Shown piece by piece: positions 18,532 to 27,310 of a stretch of 64,000 bases of DNA. Source of the stretch: Pseudaminobacter salicylatoxidans (GTDB lineage: Bacteria > Pseudomonadota > Alphaproteobacteria > Rhizobiales > Rhizobiaceae); contig NZ_QGGG01000002.1 of assembly GCF_003148475.1 (NCBI RefSeq), forward strand, positions 202,171 to 266,170, read 5' to 3'. A model generated the notes under the pieces. That model had not been told where the DNA came from. It saw only the letters and a list, made by a program, of their open reading frames with translations, and did not search any database. The position numbers were made by a program, and so were the translations under genes. Position 1 is the first letter of the stretch. Each line of letters starts with the position of its first letter.

Positions 18532-19755
18532 ATGGACACGAGACGCGACGGCACCGACACCCGAGCGGACGGCGACTTCGCCATCCGCGTCGTCGACAGC
18601 ATGGGCGCATTCACCCGCGCCGAATGGGAGAGCCTGGCGGGAACTTCGCGAAACAATATCGGAATTCCATATAACCCATTCGTTTCATTTGATTTTCTGA
18701 ATATACTCGAAGAGTCTGGTTGCGCGGTTCGCCGCTCAGGCTGGCTCGGTCAGCATCTGCGTCTCGAAGCACCGGACGGCACCTTGCTCGGCGCGGTTCC
18801 CTGTTATCTGAAATCCCACAGCCAGGGCGAATATGTGTTCGACCATGGTTGGGCCGATGCCTTCGAGCGCGCGGGCGGACGTTACTATCCGAAGCTGCAG
18901 GCTTCGGTGCCCTTCACCCCGGCGACAGGCCCACGCCTGCTGGCGCACAGGGACGCCGAACCGCAATCGATCAGGGCAGCGCTTGCCGCCGGACTGAAGC
19001 TGGCAACCGACAAGCTCGGCGTTTCATCCGCCCATGTCACCTTCGCCACGCAAGCCGACATGGCAGCGCTCAAGGGAGCGGGTTTTCTGGAACGCACGGA
19101 CCAGCAATTCCACTTCTTCAACGAAGATTTTTCCAGCTACGACGATTTTCTCGCCACGCTCGCTTCACGCAAGCGCAAGGCGCTGAAGAAGGAGCGCCGC
19201 GAGGCGCTGGCGCACGGCATCGAGATCGACTGGCTGACGGGCAGCGATCTCACCGAACGCGTCTGGGACGATTTCTTCGCCTTCTACATGGATACCGGCA
19301 GCCGCAAATGGGGGCGCCCTTATCTCAACCGAACATTCTTCTCGCTGATCGGCGAACGGATGCGCGACGATATATTGCTGGTCATGGCCCGCCGTGATGG
19401 TCGCCATATCGCCGGCGCCATCAACTTCATCGGCTCGGAAACGCTCTACGGGCGCAACTGGGGCTGCCTCGAGGATCACCCATTCCTGCATTTCGAGGTC
19501 TGCTACCATCAAGCCATCGATTTCGCGATTGCCAATAAACTCAAAGTGGTAGAGGCGGGAGCTCAAGGCGAGCACAAGCTGGCGCGCGGCTATCGGCCCG
19601 TCACCACGCACTCGGCCCACTATATCGCCCATCCTGGCCTGAGAAACGCGGTAGCCGACTATCTCGAACGCGAACGCGACGAGGTGGAGCGGATCGGCGA
19701 GTATCTCGACGAGCACGGCCCGTTTCGCAAGAACCTGCGCGAGTCCGATTCCTGA
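18532..19755 (+). CDS. FemAB-like/GNAT-fold acyltransferase (DUF482 type)
   Basis: Member of a proteobacterial family often called peptidoglycan biosynthesis/recognition FemAB-like protein (COG3146). Its true reaction is not established. The 407 residues include a basic KRKALKKERREA segment, GRNWGCLEDHPFLHFEVCYHQ (first part GRNWGCLEDHPFLHF) and EAGAQGEHKLARGY, the family hallmarks. An upstream TTG at 18472 would overlap the preceding gene, so I prefer the ATG at 18532. The region around 18640-18720 is noticeably AT-richer than its flanks. It converges on the SMR gene with 4 bases between the stops. Confidence 0.82.
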   Translation: MDTRRDGTDTRADGDFAIRVVDSMGAFTRAEWESLAGTSRNNIGIPYNPFVSFDFLNILEESGCAVRRSGWLGQHLRLEAPDGTLLGAVPCYLKSHSQGEYVFDHGWADAFERAGGRYYPKLQASVPFTPATGPRLLAHRDAEPQSIRAALAAGLKLATDKLGVSSAHVTFATQADMAALKGAGFLERTDQQFHFFNEDFSSYDDFLATLASRKRKALKKERREALAHGIEIDWLTGSDLTERVWDDFFAFYMDTGSRKWGRPYLNRTFFSLIGERMRDDILLVMARRDGRHIAGAINFIGSETLYGRNWGCLEDHPFLHFEVCYHQAIDFAIANKLKVVEAGAQGEHKLARGYRPVTTHSAHYIAHPGLRNAVADYLERERDEVERIGEYLDEHGPFRKNLRESDS

Positions 19756-19759
19756 GTGG

Positions 19760-20095
19760 TCAGTGCATCAATGTCTTTGAGAAGAGATTGATGATGCCCA
19801 CGCCGACCACGATGAAGCCCATGCCGATCATCGCAGGCAGGTCGAGTGCCTGACGCAGCCAGGTCCAGCCGATAACCGTCACCAGAACGATGCCCGCCCC
19901 GCTCCAGATGGCATAGACAACGCCAACCGGCAGATTACGCAATGTCAGCGACAGGAAGAAGAAGGCCAGCGCATAGCCTATAACCGACACCAACGATGGT
20001 CCGAGACGGGTGAAACCATTCGTCTCCTTCAGCGCCGTCGTCGCAATGACCTCGAAAACGATTGCGACGATCAGATATGCGTAGTTCCAAAACAT
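19760..20095 (-). CDS. Small multidrug resistance (SMR/EmrE-type) exporter
   Basis: Four-helix inner-membrane proton antiporter that exports cationic compounds or guanidinium-like metabolites. From the ATG at 20095 the protein has 111 residues, the standard SMR length. Glu15 in FEVIATT matches the essential Glu14 of EmrE, and Tyr61 and Trp64 in YAIWSGAG match Tyr60 and Trp63. The WSGAG form resembles the drug-exporting EmrE/QacC subtype, although substrate range cannot be read reliably. Upstream in-frame codons run through the HIT promoter region and are not membrane-like. Confidence 0.9.
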   Translation of the reverse strand: MFWNYAYLIVAIVFEVIATTALKETNGFTRLGPSLVSVIGYALAFFFLSLTLRNLPVGVVYAIWSGAGIVLVTVIGWTWLRQALDLPAMIGMGFIVVGVGIINLFSKTLMH

Positions 20096-20173
20096 ACCTA
20101 GCCTTGCCCCATTGATTGCGGGAAACCGCCGAACCGAATATGACGCGAACACCCGGATAAGGAGAGGCACGCC

Positions 20174-20599
20174 ATGACATATGACGATACCAACGTGTTC
20201 GCGAAAATTCTGCGCGGCGAACTGCCCGCGCATAAGGTCTATGAGGACGAGACCGCAATCGCCTTCATGGACCTGATGCCGCAAAGCACGGGACATACGC
20301 TGGTTGTGCCCAAGACGCCATCCCGCAATCTTCTCGACGCCGATCCCGCGAGCCTTGGCCCCCTGATGGCCGTGGTGCAGAAGATCGCCCGAGCCGCAAA
20401 GCAGGCTTTCGAGGCCGACGGCGTGACCGTCTCACAGTTCAACGAGATTGCAGCCGGACAGACCGTCTTTCACCTGCATGTCCATATTCTGCCGCGCTTC
20501 GAAGGCGTACCGCTGAAACCTCACACGGGCCACATGGAAAAGCCGGAAATTCTGGCCGAACACGCCGAAAAGCTGCGCGCCGTGCTGGGCAAGGCGTAA
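20174..20599 (+). CDS. HIT family nucleotide hydrolase (HINT-like)
   Basis: Histidine-triad protein of the HINT branch, whose members hydrolyse phosphoramidate bonds in nucleotides such as AMP-lysine. In 141 residues the triad HLHVH occupies residues 100-104, followed by ILPRF. The N-terminal FAKILRGELPAHKVYEDE is typical. The ATG is preceded by AAGGAGAGG. It is divergently arranged with the SMR gene, 78 bases apart, and faces clpA across 101 bases containing a GC-rich hairpin. The physiological substrate is unknown. Confidence 0.93.
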   Translation: MTYDDTNVFAKILRGELPAHKVYEDETAIAFMDLMPQSTGHTLVVPKTPSRNLLDADPASLGPLMAVVQKIARAAKQAFEADGVTVSQFNEIAAGQTVFHLHVHILPRFEGVPLKPHTGHMEKPEILAEHAEKLRAVLGKA

Positions 20600-20665
20600 A
20601 AAAACACTCCGTACCGTCACCGGCGCGAAGCATGTTCGAACGAATTCAGCACACGACATGAGGCC

Positions 20666-20690
20666 GGCGCGTGGACATCGCCCACGCGCC
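20666..20690. repeat. GC-rich inverted repeat in the HIT-clpA convergent gap
   Basis: Perfect 9-base arms (20666-20674 and 20682-20690) with a 7-base loop. No T-run follows on either strand, so it is a weak terminator candidate for clpA or the HIT gene, placed where both transcripts should end. Confidence 0.4.
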
Positions 20691-20700
20691 CGACGCGAAA

Positions 20701-23166
20701 TCAGCCCTTTCGCGGAAGCTGCGGCACCAGGCTGCGCTTGGCGCCATCCTTGCCCTTGGGGCTGGATTTCGGCTTCTGCGCGGTGGTTTTCTTTGCAGCA
20801 GCTTTCTTTGCCGCCGGCTTCTTGGCAACCGGCTTACCCGGGTTTTCCTTCCTGGGCTTGACCGGAACCTCGTCGGCGATGGTGTCGAGCTTGAGGCCGG
20901 TTTCGCCGTCCTCCCCGGTCTCGACCGTCACGCGCACCGTGCCGCCCTTTTTCAGCTTGCCGAACAGCACCTCCTCGGCCAGCGGCTTCTTGATGTATTC
21001 CTGGATCACGCGGCCAAGCGGACGCGCGCCCATGCGCTCGTCATAGCCCTTGTCGGCCAGCCAGGCGATGGCCTCGGGCGACAGGTCGAAGGTCACGCCA
21101 CGCTCGGAAAGCTGGGCTTCGAGTTGCATGACGAACTTCTGCACGACCTGATGCACCACCGGCACCGGCAGCGAGCCGAACGGGATGATGGCATCGAGAC
21201 GGTTGCGGAACTCCGGCGAGAACAGACGGTTGATCGCATCCATATCGTCGCCTTCGCGCTTCGACGAACCGAAACCGATGGCCGGCTTGGCAAGATCGGC
21301 CGCGCCCGCATTGGTGGTCATGATCAGGATGACATTTCGGAAATCGATCTGCTTGCCGTTGTGATCGGTGAGCTTGCCGTGGTCCATCACCTGCAACAGG
21401 ATGTTGAACAGGTCCGGATGCGCCTTCTCGACCTCGTCCAGCAGCAGCACGCAGTGCGGATGCTGGTCGACGCCGTCGGTCAGCAGGCCGCCCTGATCGA
21501 AGCCGACATAGCCGGGAGGCGCGCCGATCAACCGCGAAACGGTGTGGCGCTCCATATATTCCGACATATCGAAGCGGATCAGTTCCACGCCGAGCGATGC
21601 GGCAAGCTGCCTTGCCACTTCGGTCTTGCCGACGCCGGTCGGACCCGAGAACAGGTAGGAACCGATCGGCTTTTCCGGTTCACGCAGGCCCGCGCGCGCC
21701 AGCTTGATGGCTGAGGCAAGCGCGGTGATGGCCGTATCCTGGCCATAGACCACGCGGCGCAGTTCGGTTTCGAGATTGGCCAACACCTGCTCGTCGTCGG
21801 CCGAAACCGTCTTGGGCGGGATGCGCGCCATGGTGGCGACGGTCGCCTCGATCTCGCGAATACCGATGGTCTTCTTGCGCTTGCCTTCGGGCAGCAGCAT
21901 CTGGGATGCGCCCGTCTCGTCGATCACGTCGATCGCCTTGTCGGGCAGCTTGCGGTCGCTGATGTAGCGCGCAGACAGTTCCACGGCCGCCTTGATGGCG
22001 TCGTTGGTGTATTTCACCCGGTGGAACTGCTCGTAATATGGCCGCAGGCCCTTCATGATCTCGATGGCGTCGTCAACGGTCGGCTCGTTCACGTCGATCT
22101 TCTGGAAGCGCCGCACCAGCGCGCGGTCCTTCTCGAAGAACTGGCGGAACTCCTTGTAGGTGGTCGAGCCGATGCAGCGAATTGCGCCTGAAGACAATGC
22201 GGGCTTCAGGAGGTTCGATGCATCCATCGCCCCGCCAGAAGTCGCGCCAGCGCCGATCACCGTATGGATCTCGTCGATGAACAGCACCGCGCCCGGATAT
22301 TCTTCCAGTTCCTTGACGACCTGCTTCAGCCGCTCCTCGAAGTCGCCGCGATAGCGCGTACCGGCCAGCAGCGTGCCCATGTCAAGCGCGAAGATGGTGG
22401 CGTCGGCCAGAACGTCCGGCACGTCACCCTCGACGATGCGCTTGGCCAGGCCCTCGGCGATCGCCGTCTTGCCGACGCCGGGATCGCCGACATAGAGCGG
22501 GTTGTTCTTGGAGCGGCGGCACAGCACCTGGATGGTGCGGTTGATTTCCGAAGCGCGCCCGATCAGTGGGTCGATCTTGCCGGCGCGCGCCTTCTTGTTG
22601 AGATCGATGCAGTAGGCGCTCAGCGCATCCTGCTGCTTCTTCTTGCCGCTATCCTCCGAGGCGTCACCCGCCGATCCCGACTGGTCGTCCTCGGCGCCGC
22701 GTGGCGTACGGGACTCGCTGGCTCCGGGTCGCTTGGCGATGCCGTGGCTGATGTAGTTGACCGCGTCGTAGCGGGTCATCTGCTGTTCCTGCAGGAAGTA
22801 GGCGGCATGGCTCTCGCGCTCGGCGAAGATCGCCACGAGCACATTGGCCCCCGACACCTCGTCACGGCCGGATGACTGCACATGGATGACGGCGCGCTGG
22901 ATCACGCGCTGGAATCCGGCGGTCGGCTTGGAATCCTCGTCGTAACCAGTGACCAGATTGTCCAGTTCGGTATCGATATAGGTGAGTACGGTATGTTTGA
23001 GTTCGTCGAGATCGACATTGCAGGCGCGCATGACTGCGGCCGCCTCCGCATCGTCGATCAGGGCGAGCAGGAGGTGTTCGAGCGTCGCATATTCGTGATG
23101 ACGCTCATTGGCGAATGTAAGCGCCTGATGAAGCGCTTTTTCGAGGCCCTGGGAGAAAGCCGGCAT
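20701..23166 (-). CDS. clpA: ATP-dependent Clp protease ATPase subunit ClpA
   Basis: AAA+ unfoldase that delivers substrates to ClpP. The 821 residues contain two N-terminal Clp repeats (about 1-145, [20 protein letters not shown]), a first AAA domain with Walker [10 protein letters not shown] and Walker [12 protein letters not shown], and a second with GPTGVGKTE and [13 protein letters not shown]. The IGL/IGF-type ClpP-docking region is near [11 protein letters not shown]. From about residue 767 a 55-residue tail carries 15 lysines and many alanines, beyond the usual C terminus of about 755-760 residues. It starts 8 bases after clpS, so the adaptor and unfoldase are made together. Confidence 0.96.
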   Translation of the reverse strand: MPAFSQGLEKALHQALTFANERHHEYATLEHLLLALIDDAEAAAVMRACNVDLDELKHTVLTYIDTELDNLVTGYDEDSKPTAGFQRVIQRAVIHVQSSGRDEVSGANVLVAIFAERESHAAYFLQEQQMTRYDAVNYISHGIAKRPGASESRTPRGAEDDQSGSAGDASEDSGKKKQQDALSAYCIDLNKKARAGKIDPLIGRASEINRTIQVLCRRSKNNPLYVGDPGVGKTAIAEGLAKRIVEGDVPDVLADATIFALDMGTLLAGTRYRGDFEERLKQVVKELEEYPGAVLFIDEIHTVIGAGATSGGAMDASNLLKPALSSGAIRCIGSTTYKEFRQFFEKDRALVRRFQKIDVNEPTVDDAIEIMKGLRPYYEQFHRVKYTNDAIKAAVELSARYISDRKLPDKAIDVIDETGASQMLLPEGKRKKTIGIREIEATVATMARIPPKTVSADDEQVLANLETELRRVVYGQDTAITALASAIKLARAGLREPEKPIGSYLFSGPTGVGKTEVARQLAASLGVELIRFDMSEYMERHTVSRLIGAPPGYVGFDQGGLLTDGVDQHPHCVLLLDEVEKAHPDLFNILLQVMDHGKLTDHNGKQIDFRNVILIMTTNAGAADLAKPAIGFGSSKREGDDMDAINRLFSPEFRNRLDAIIPFGSLPVPVVHQVVQKFVMQLEAQLSERGVTFDLSPEAIAWLADKGYDERMGARPLGRVIQEYIKKPLAEEVLFGKLKKGGTVRVTVETGEDGETGLKLDTIADEVPVKPRKENPGKPVAKKPAAKKAAAKKTTAQKPKSSPKGKDGAKRSLVPQLPRKG

Positions 23167-23174
23167 TCAAAACC

Positions 23175-23600
23175 TCATTTCTTCTCCATCACGCATTGCA
23201 GCGGATGTTGATTTTGACGGGCAAAATCCATGACCTGGGACACCTTCGTCTCGGCCACTTCAAATGTGTAGACACCACACTCGCCGACGCCATGATTGTG
23301 GACATGCAACATGATACGCGTGGCAGTTTCGCGATCCTTCTGGAAAAATCGTTCCAAAATATGGATCACGAACTCCATAGGCGTGTAATCGTCGTTGAGG
23401 ATCAGAACCCGATACAGGCTTGGCTTCTTGGTTTTGGGCTTTGTACGGGTGATGACTGCGGTGCCCCTCCCCGGAGCGTTGCCGCCATCCTGGCCGTTTT
23501 GCATTCGCGCCATTCTCGTGTTCACGGCGCCCCTGACCTTCGCCACCAGTTTCATGCCTTTCTCGGGTTCCTCGCCCGAAGCTCCAATGTAGGTACTCAT
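23175..23600 (-). CDS. clpS: ATP-dependent Clp protease adaptor ClpS
   Basis: Adaptor that binds N-degron substrates and the ClpA N-domain. The core is clear: [20 protein letters not shown], then [23 protein letters not shown] and the C-terminal [10 protein letters not shown]. The longest ATG start (23600) gives 141 residues, but in-frame ATGs at 23555, 23513 and 23504 are possible. The shorter ones give about 109-112 residues, closer to the family. No ribosome site clearly decides, though GAGAAAGG lies just before 23555. Alphaproteobacteria often have two ClpS proteins; this is the one paired with clpA. Confidence 0.93.
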   Translation of the reverse strand: MSTYIGASGEEPEKGMKLVAKVRGAVNTRMARMQNGQDGGNAPGRGTAVITRTKPKTKKPSLYRVLILNDDYTPMEFVIHILERFFQKDRETATRIMLHVHNHGVGECGVYTFEVAETKVSQVMDFARQNQHPLQCVMEKK

Positions 23601-23698
23601 TTATGGATTTTAAGCTCTTCTTTCCTGCTGACAATATGGTTGCTCGACCGAACCGTGTCGAGATTTGTCATTCTTGATCAGCAAACATTTCGGAACAG

Positions 23699-23730
23699 AA
23701 AAAACCCGGCTGCGCATTCGGCAGCCGGGT
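23699..23730 (-). terminator. Rho-independent terminator of the phasin gene
   Basis: Perfect 10-base-pair stem (23704-23713 with 23721-23730), 7-base loop, and six T on the minus strand right after the stem. It begins 44 bases past the phasin stop codon and separates the phasin gene from clpS. Confidence 0.9.
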
Positions 23731-23773
23731 CTTGCGGAACGCGACGCGTTCCGATCGGTAAAGCTCTGAAAGA

Positions 23774-24103
23774 TCAGCGCGCCTTGGCGACCGCTGCCTC
23801 GAACGGCTTGTACGCTTCCTTCGCGAGGTCGGCGTAAAGTTCGCTCAGCCTGGTCGCTTCGGCAACGAAGCTCTCATAGGCCTGCCTGGCATAGTCGGTC
23901 TGGATTTCCACGGCCTCCTCCAGCGAGCCCGAAGAAAGAACCTTCTCGAAGGTGGTGGAACCGGCCTCGAGCGACTTCTTCGTATAATCGGTGGTTTCGA
24001 CGGCGATGGCCTGGGCGCTCTTGGAGATGGCCGCGAAGCTCTTCAGGCCATTGTCCACGAATTCCTTGCCGAATTTGCTGACTTCATCAAACGACTGCAT
24101 CAT
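23774..24103 (-). CDS. Phasin family protein
   Basis: Small granule-associated protein of the phasin_2 type that coats polyhydroxyalkanoate granules. The 109 residues are almost wholly amphipathic helix (FGKEFVDNGLKSFAAISKSAQAIAVETTDYTKKS) [first segment FGKEFVDNGLKSFAAISK] with no signal peptide and no cysteine. The pattern of a conserved FEKVLSSGSLEEAVEIQTDY segment is typical. The ATG has AAAGGG 8 bases upstream. It is a single-gene unit with its own promoter, a palindromic operator-like site and a terminator. Not all phasin-like proteins bind granules, so granule association is inference. Confidence 0.88.
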   Translation of the reverse strand: MMQSFDEVSKFGKEFVDNGLKSFAAISKSAQAIAVETTDYTKKSLEAGSTTFEKVLSSGSLEEAVEIQTDYARQAYESFVAEATRLSELYADLAKEAYKPFEAAVAKAR

Positions 24104-24145
24104 TGCGCATTCCCTTTCGACTTGTCGTTGGCGGTTGGCGCATTT

Positions 24146-24160
24146 TTGTGCGTTGCAGTC
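24146..24160 (-). promoter_or_regulatory. Second, degenerate copy of the phasin-promoter motif
   Basis: TTGTGCGTTGCAGTC shares its first 6 bases and the inner TGCA with the perfect palindrome at 24167-24181. The two copies begin 21 bases apart, two helical turns, and this one covers the predicted transcription start. The arrangement fits cooperative binding of a repressor such as PhaR/AniA, which is inference. Confidence 0.45.
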
Positions 24161-24188
24161 AATTTATTGTGCAATGCACAAAAGTCAA
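24161..24188 (-). promoter_or_regulatory. Predicted phasin promoter with a palindrome in its spacer
   Basis: On the minus strand TTGACT (24183-24188) and TAAATT (24161-24166) are 16 bases apart. The spacer is almost wholly a perfect inverted repeat, TTGTGCA-A-TGCACAA on the plus strand (24167-24181). A protein bound there would block RNA polymerase. The predicted transcript start is near 24154, about 50 bases before the ATG. Confidence 0.6.
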
Positions 24189-24366
24189 TGACTTTCGCTG
24201 AAACCGAAGCGCGGGCCCAAAACTAAATTCATTCTAAATTCCGGCCGAAAAGATGAACGAAGCGGTTACCATAAACGGATTGGTAACGCAGTCGCCCTTA
24301 GGGTGCACCGGTGTGAGGCAGGGACCTTTGCCGCCTCGGTGCAACAAAAATCCAAAGGGTGTAACA

Positions 24367-25773
24367 GTGCGTCAAGCGTTTGCCGGCAATGGCCTGAAGC
24401 AGACTTCATTCGCAAAATCTGCAATCGCCGTCATTCTCGCCCTGGCCATGAGCATGGTTGCGGCTGGCCAGGCAGCGGCGGCACCTAAGCGGTCCAGCTC
24501 CAAATATGCGGCCATCGTGATCGATGCCAGCACCGGCAAGACGCTGTTTTCCGCCAATTCGGAATCGCGTCGCTTTCCGGCATCTCTGACCAAGATGATG
24601 ACACTCTACCTCACCTTCGAGGCGCTCTCGCGCGGCAAGATCACCAAGGAAACGCGCGTACCCTTCTCCGCGCACGCCTCGGCACAGCCGCCGACGAAAA
24701 TCGGCGTGAAGGCGGGCAATTCCATCACGGTGGAAACTGCGATCTACGCCCTTGTCACAAAGTCGGCCAATGATGCCGCCACCGCGCTGGGCGAACTGCT
24801 TGCGGGCTCCGAGGAGCAATTCGCGCGCATGATGACGGCCAAGGCACGGAGCCTCGGCATGTCGGGCACGGTGTTCCGTAACGCCAACGGCCTGCCCAAC
24901 AGCGGACAGTTCACCACCGCACGCGACATGGCCACGCTTGGCCTGGCGCTGCGCGAACACTATCCGCAATATTACGGCTATTTCTCCACCCGTTCCTTCA
25001 CCTATGGCCGCCAGCGCATGCCCAACCACAACAGGCTGCTCGGCCGCGTAAAAGGCATGGACGGCATCAAGACCGGCTATACGAACGCATCCGGATTCAA
25101 TCTGGTTTCGTCGGTGATCGACGGCAACCGTCGTATCGTGGCCGTCGTCATGGGCGGCGCAAGCGCAGCCAGCCGCGACAACCACATGGTCGAGTTGATC
25201 AAGAAGTATCTTCCGAAGGCATCGACGCGTGGCAAGCAGGCCCCGCTGGTTGCAAGCGCCACCAGCTCGCCGATCGGCGCCATCGCCAAGGTGCTGCTGC
25301 CCAAGCACGACGCCCCGACCCCGGACGTGCGTCCTGATGCCGATGTTGTGGTGGCCACCGATGACACGGCAGCACCGGCAAGGACGCCGGAAGCCGCCCC
25401 CGCCCCGGTTCTGCAGGCTTATGCCGATCCCTCGCCCGCAGCCACCATCCCGGCACCGCGTCCGGAAGCCCCTGTCGTTGCCGCCGCCCAGCAGATCGAT
25501 CCGGTCAGCACGTCTTCTGTCGCAAGTTCCGGCTGGGTCGTGCAGATCGCCTCTTCGCCAAGCCGTGGCGAGGCAGAGGCGTTCCTCGAGAAAGTCGGCA
25601 AGGAAGCTTCGGGAATTCTCGCCAGGGCCTCCGGCTTCACCCAGCCCTTCCAGAAGGGCGGCGTGACCTATCACCGCGCGCGCTTTGGCGGCTTCGAATC
25701 GAAGGTGGCCGCCTGGGATGCCTGCGCGGCACTGAAGAAGAAGAAAATCTCCTGCTATGCCGTCCAGAACTGA
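24367..25773 (+). CDS. D-alanyl-D-alanine carboxypeptidase with C-terminal SPOR domain
   Basis: Penicillin-binding protein of the DacA/DacF type that trims the terminal D-Ala from peptidoglycan stem peptides in the periplasm. From a GTG at 24367 (AAAGGG 7 bases upstream) it has 468 residues. An N-terminal signal sequence is followed by the active-site motifs SLTK (73-76), SAN (133-135) and KTG (235-237). A low-complexity Ala/Pro linker (about 295-385) leads to a SPOR domain (388-468) that should bind denuded glycan at the septum. An ATG 114 bases further upstream in frame is less likely, because it would put 38 polar residues before the signal peptide. Confidence 0.9.
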   Translation: MRQAFAGNGLKQTSFAKSAIAVILALAMSMVAAGQAAAAPKRSSSKYAAIVIDASTGKTLFSANSESRRFPASLTKMMTLYLTFEALSRGKITKETRVPFSAHASAQPPTKIGVKAGNSITVETAIYALVTKSANDAATALGELLAGSEEQFARMMTAKARSLGMSGTVFRNANGLPNSGQFTTARDMATLGLALREHYPQYYGYFSTRSFTYGRQRMPNHNRLLGRVKGMDGIKTGYTNASGFNLVSSVIDGNRRIVAVVMGGASAASRDNHMVELIKKYLPKASTRGKQAPLVASATSSPIGAIAKVLLPKHDAPTPDVRPDADVVVATDDTAAPARTPEAAPAPVLQAYADPSPAATIPAPRPEAPVVAAAQQIDPVSTSSVASSGWVVQIASSPSRGEAEAFLEKVGKEASGILARASGFTQPFQKGGVTYHRARFGGFESKVAAWDACAALKKKKISCYAVQN

Positions 25774-25820
25774 GGCGATCAGGCAGGACAACGCTCCGGT
25801 TTGTTGCGTGTCGAAGGAGA

Positions 25821-26516
25821 CTAGTCGTGATTGGTGAGCAAAACGTCCTTGGCTTCGTTGATCCGCGCCGCCAGGAAAGACGTGCCTCCGAGATCGGGGT
25901 GCAGGCGCTGCATCAGGCGGCGGTGCGCCTTGCGGATATCCGCCGCGGTGGCCCCCGCTTCAAGACCAAGGATCTTGTAGGCCTCCTCCTTAGTCATGGC
26001 GCCAGAAGCTGGCGAAGCACGATGCCGCTCGCCACGATCCGCATCCGCGTTTTCGCGCCAGACGGGAAACCGGCCATCAAGATAAGCCTCTAGAAGCTGG
26101 CAGCTTTCGGGGTCGCCATAGAGATCATCGTGAAGCTCCAGAAGATCGGACAGCGACATCGTACCCAACGATCGCTGCTCATGCCTGCCGGCGAGCACCA
26201 CTCCCTCCAGCTTGCCGGTATCGTGGTCGAGTTCCATTTCCAGCGCTGCCGTACGCACCGTTGATCGCTTACCGGGCCGAGGACGGGAATCCCGGCGCAT
26301 CGAGGCCGCTGAATACCAGGCGACCGCCGCCGAAATCAGCATGCCGCCCAGCCCCATGCGGCCGGCAACCAGCAGCCCCGCCCCGACGATACCGACAATG
26401 ATCGGTCCGGTGATGGTCGCTGCCCGCGCAAGGCTGGCCGCATCGCTGCGCACGAACACTGTCGTGACCAGAGCCACGACAGCCAGGATCAGCAGAATAC
26501 CGAGCAGAACGGTCAT
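25821..26516 (-). CDS. Membrane-anchored J-domain protein
   Basis: DnaJ-like co-chaperone presumably able to stimulate an Hsp70. The 231 residues have N-terminal hydrophobic segments (about 1-20 and 36-68), a polar central region and a C-terminal J domain (about 174-231) with the essential HPD at 206-208. The architecture recalls mitochondrial Tim14/Pam18, which shares a membrane segment followed by a C-terminal J domain. Its ATG overlaps the stop codon of the VWA gene by 4 bases, so the pair is translationally coupled. It converges on the SPOR carboxypeptidase. The client is unknown. Confidence 0.85.
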   Translation of the reverse strand: MTVLLGILLILAVVALVTTVFVRSDAASLARAATITGPIIVGIVGAGLLVAGRMGLGGMLISAAVAWYSAASMRRDSRPRPGKRSTVRTAALEMELDHDTGKLEGVVLAGRHEQRSLGTMSLSDLLELHDDLYGDPESCQLLEAYLDGRFPVWRENADADRGERHRASPASGAMTKEEAYKILGLEAGATAADIRKAHRRLMQRLHPDLGGTSFLAARINEAKDVLLTNHD

Positions 26517-27250
26517 CGCCTTCCGCCACCTCGCAAATGCTCAATCATCAGGCGATCTTCCGCACGGCCGCGCGCCTCGAGCGCCTTGATGCCGCCGGCG
26601 GCGAACACCGCGACGGCCGACAGAAGTTTCGCCAGCGTTGCAGCCGCATCGCGATCGAACCGAAACCACGCTCCTTTCGACAGTCGCGCCATTTCCTTGA
26701 AGGCAAGTTCGGCGTGAGAATCGGTGCCCTCCTGAAACGCAAAGACAGGAACGCCATGCAGGCCGAGATTTCCGGCTTTCACCGCCAGCGCATCGACATC
26801 CTCTTCCATGGCGTCGCCGATATAGACGAGAGCGGCGATTTTCCCGCGCGCGGTTTCCTTCAAGGCATGGGAAAGCACCTTGCCGATCTGGGTCTGACCG
26901 CCCTGACATCGAATTGAGGTCATCAGCCGCTTCAACGAACCCGTATCGCTGACGAATTTTGAGGCCCGGCATTCCTCGAGGCCCCGGAAATAGACAAGCT
27001 GCACGTCCAGCGTTCCCACATTTCCCACGGCATCGAACATTTCGGCCTGCAACGCGCAGGCCAGATCCCATGTCGGTTGCCTGCTCATCGTCGCATCGAG
27101 CGCCAGAATTAGCCTGCCCGAGCCCGATCTGATTTCGGCAAGCGCTTTCGCGTCACGCAGGAAGTTGCCGATTTCCTGCGTGCTGGAACGCGGCCCTGCG
27201 GGAACCGACGGTGATGACGTGACCGGAGCGGGCGCCTTCTTCTCGTTCAT
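26513..27250 (-). CDS. VWA-domain protein
   Basis: Cytoplasmic von Willebrand factor A-type protein of 245 residues. The metal-ion-dependent adhesion site appears intact in its DxTxS form: Asp52-Thr54-Ser56 (LALDATMSR), Thr120 (QGGQTQIG) and Asp146 (IGDAMEED). There is no signal peptide, and the N terminus is Pro/Ser-rich. I chose the ATG at 27250 over an in-frame TTG 36 bases upstream; neither has a clear ribosome site. It overlaps the J-domain gene by 4 bases, suggesting a shared chaperone-linked process. The function is unknown. Confidence 0.82.
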   Translation of the reverse strand: MNEKKAPAPVTSSPSVPAGPRSSTQEIGNFLRDAKALAEIRSGSGRLILALDATMSRQPTWDLACALQAEMFDAVGNVGTLDVQLVYFRGLEECRASKFVSDTGSLKRLMTSIRCQGGQTQIGKVLSHALKETARGKIAALVYIGDAMEEDVDALAVKAGNLGLHGVPVFAFQEGTDSHAELAFKEMARLSKGAWFRFDRDAAATLAKLLSAVAVFAAGGIKALEARGRAEDRLMIEHLRGGGRR

Positions 27251-27310
27251 GCCAGGAAAGATGTAGCGCTCCGTGCCGCGTTGCAAGCCCGGGAACGCTC
27301 TGCCCCCGCC

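Noticed and set aside
20096-20296. N-terminal extension of the SMR protein
   Set aside because: The in-frame upstream stretch is polar, crosses the divergent promoter region and is not found in SMR proteins; the ATG at 20095 gives the standard 111 residues.
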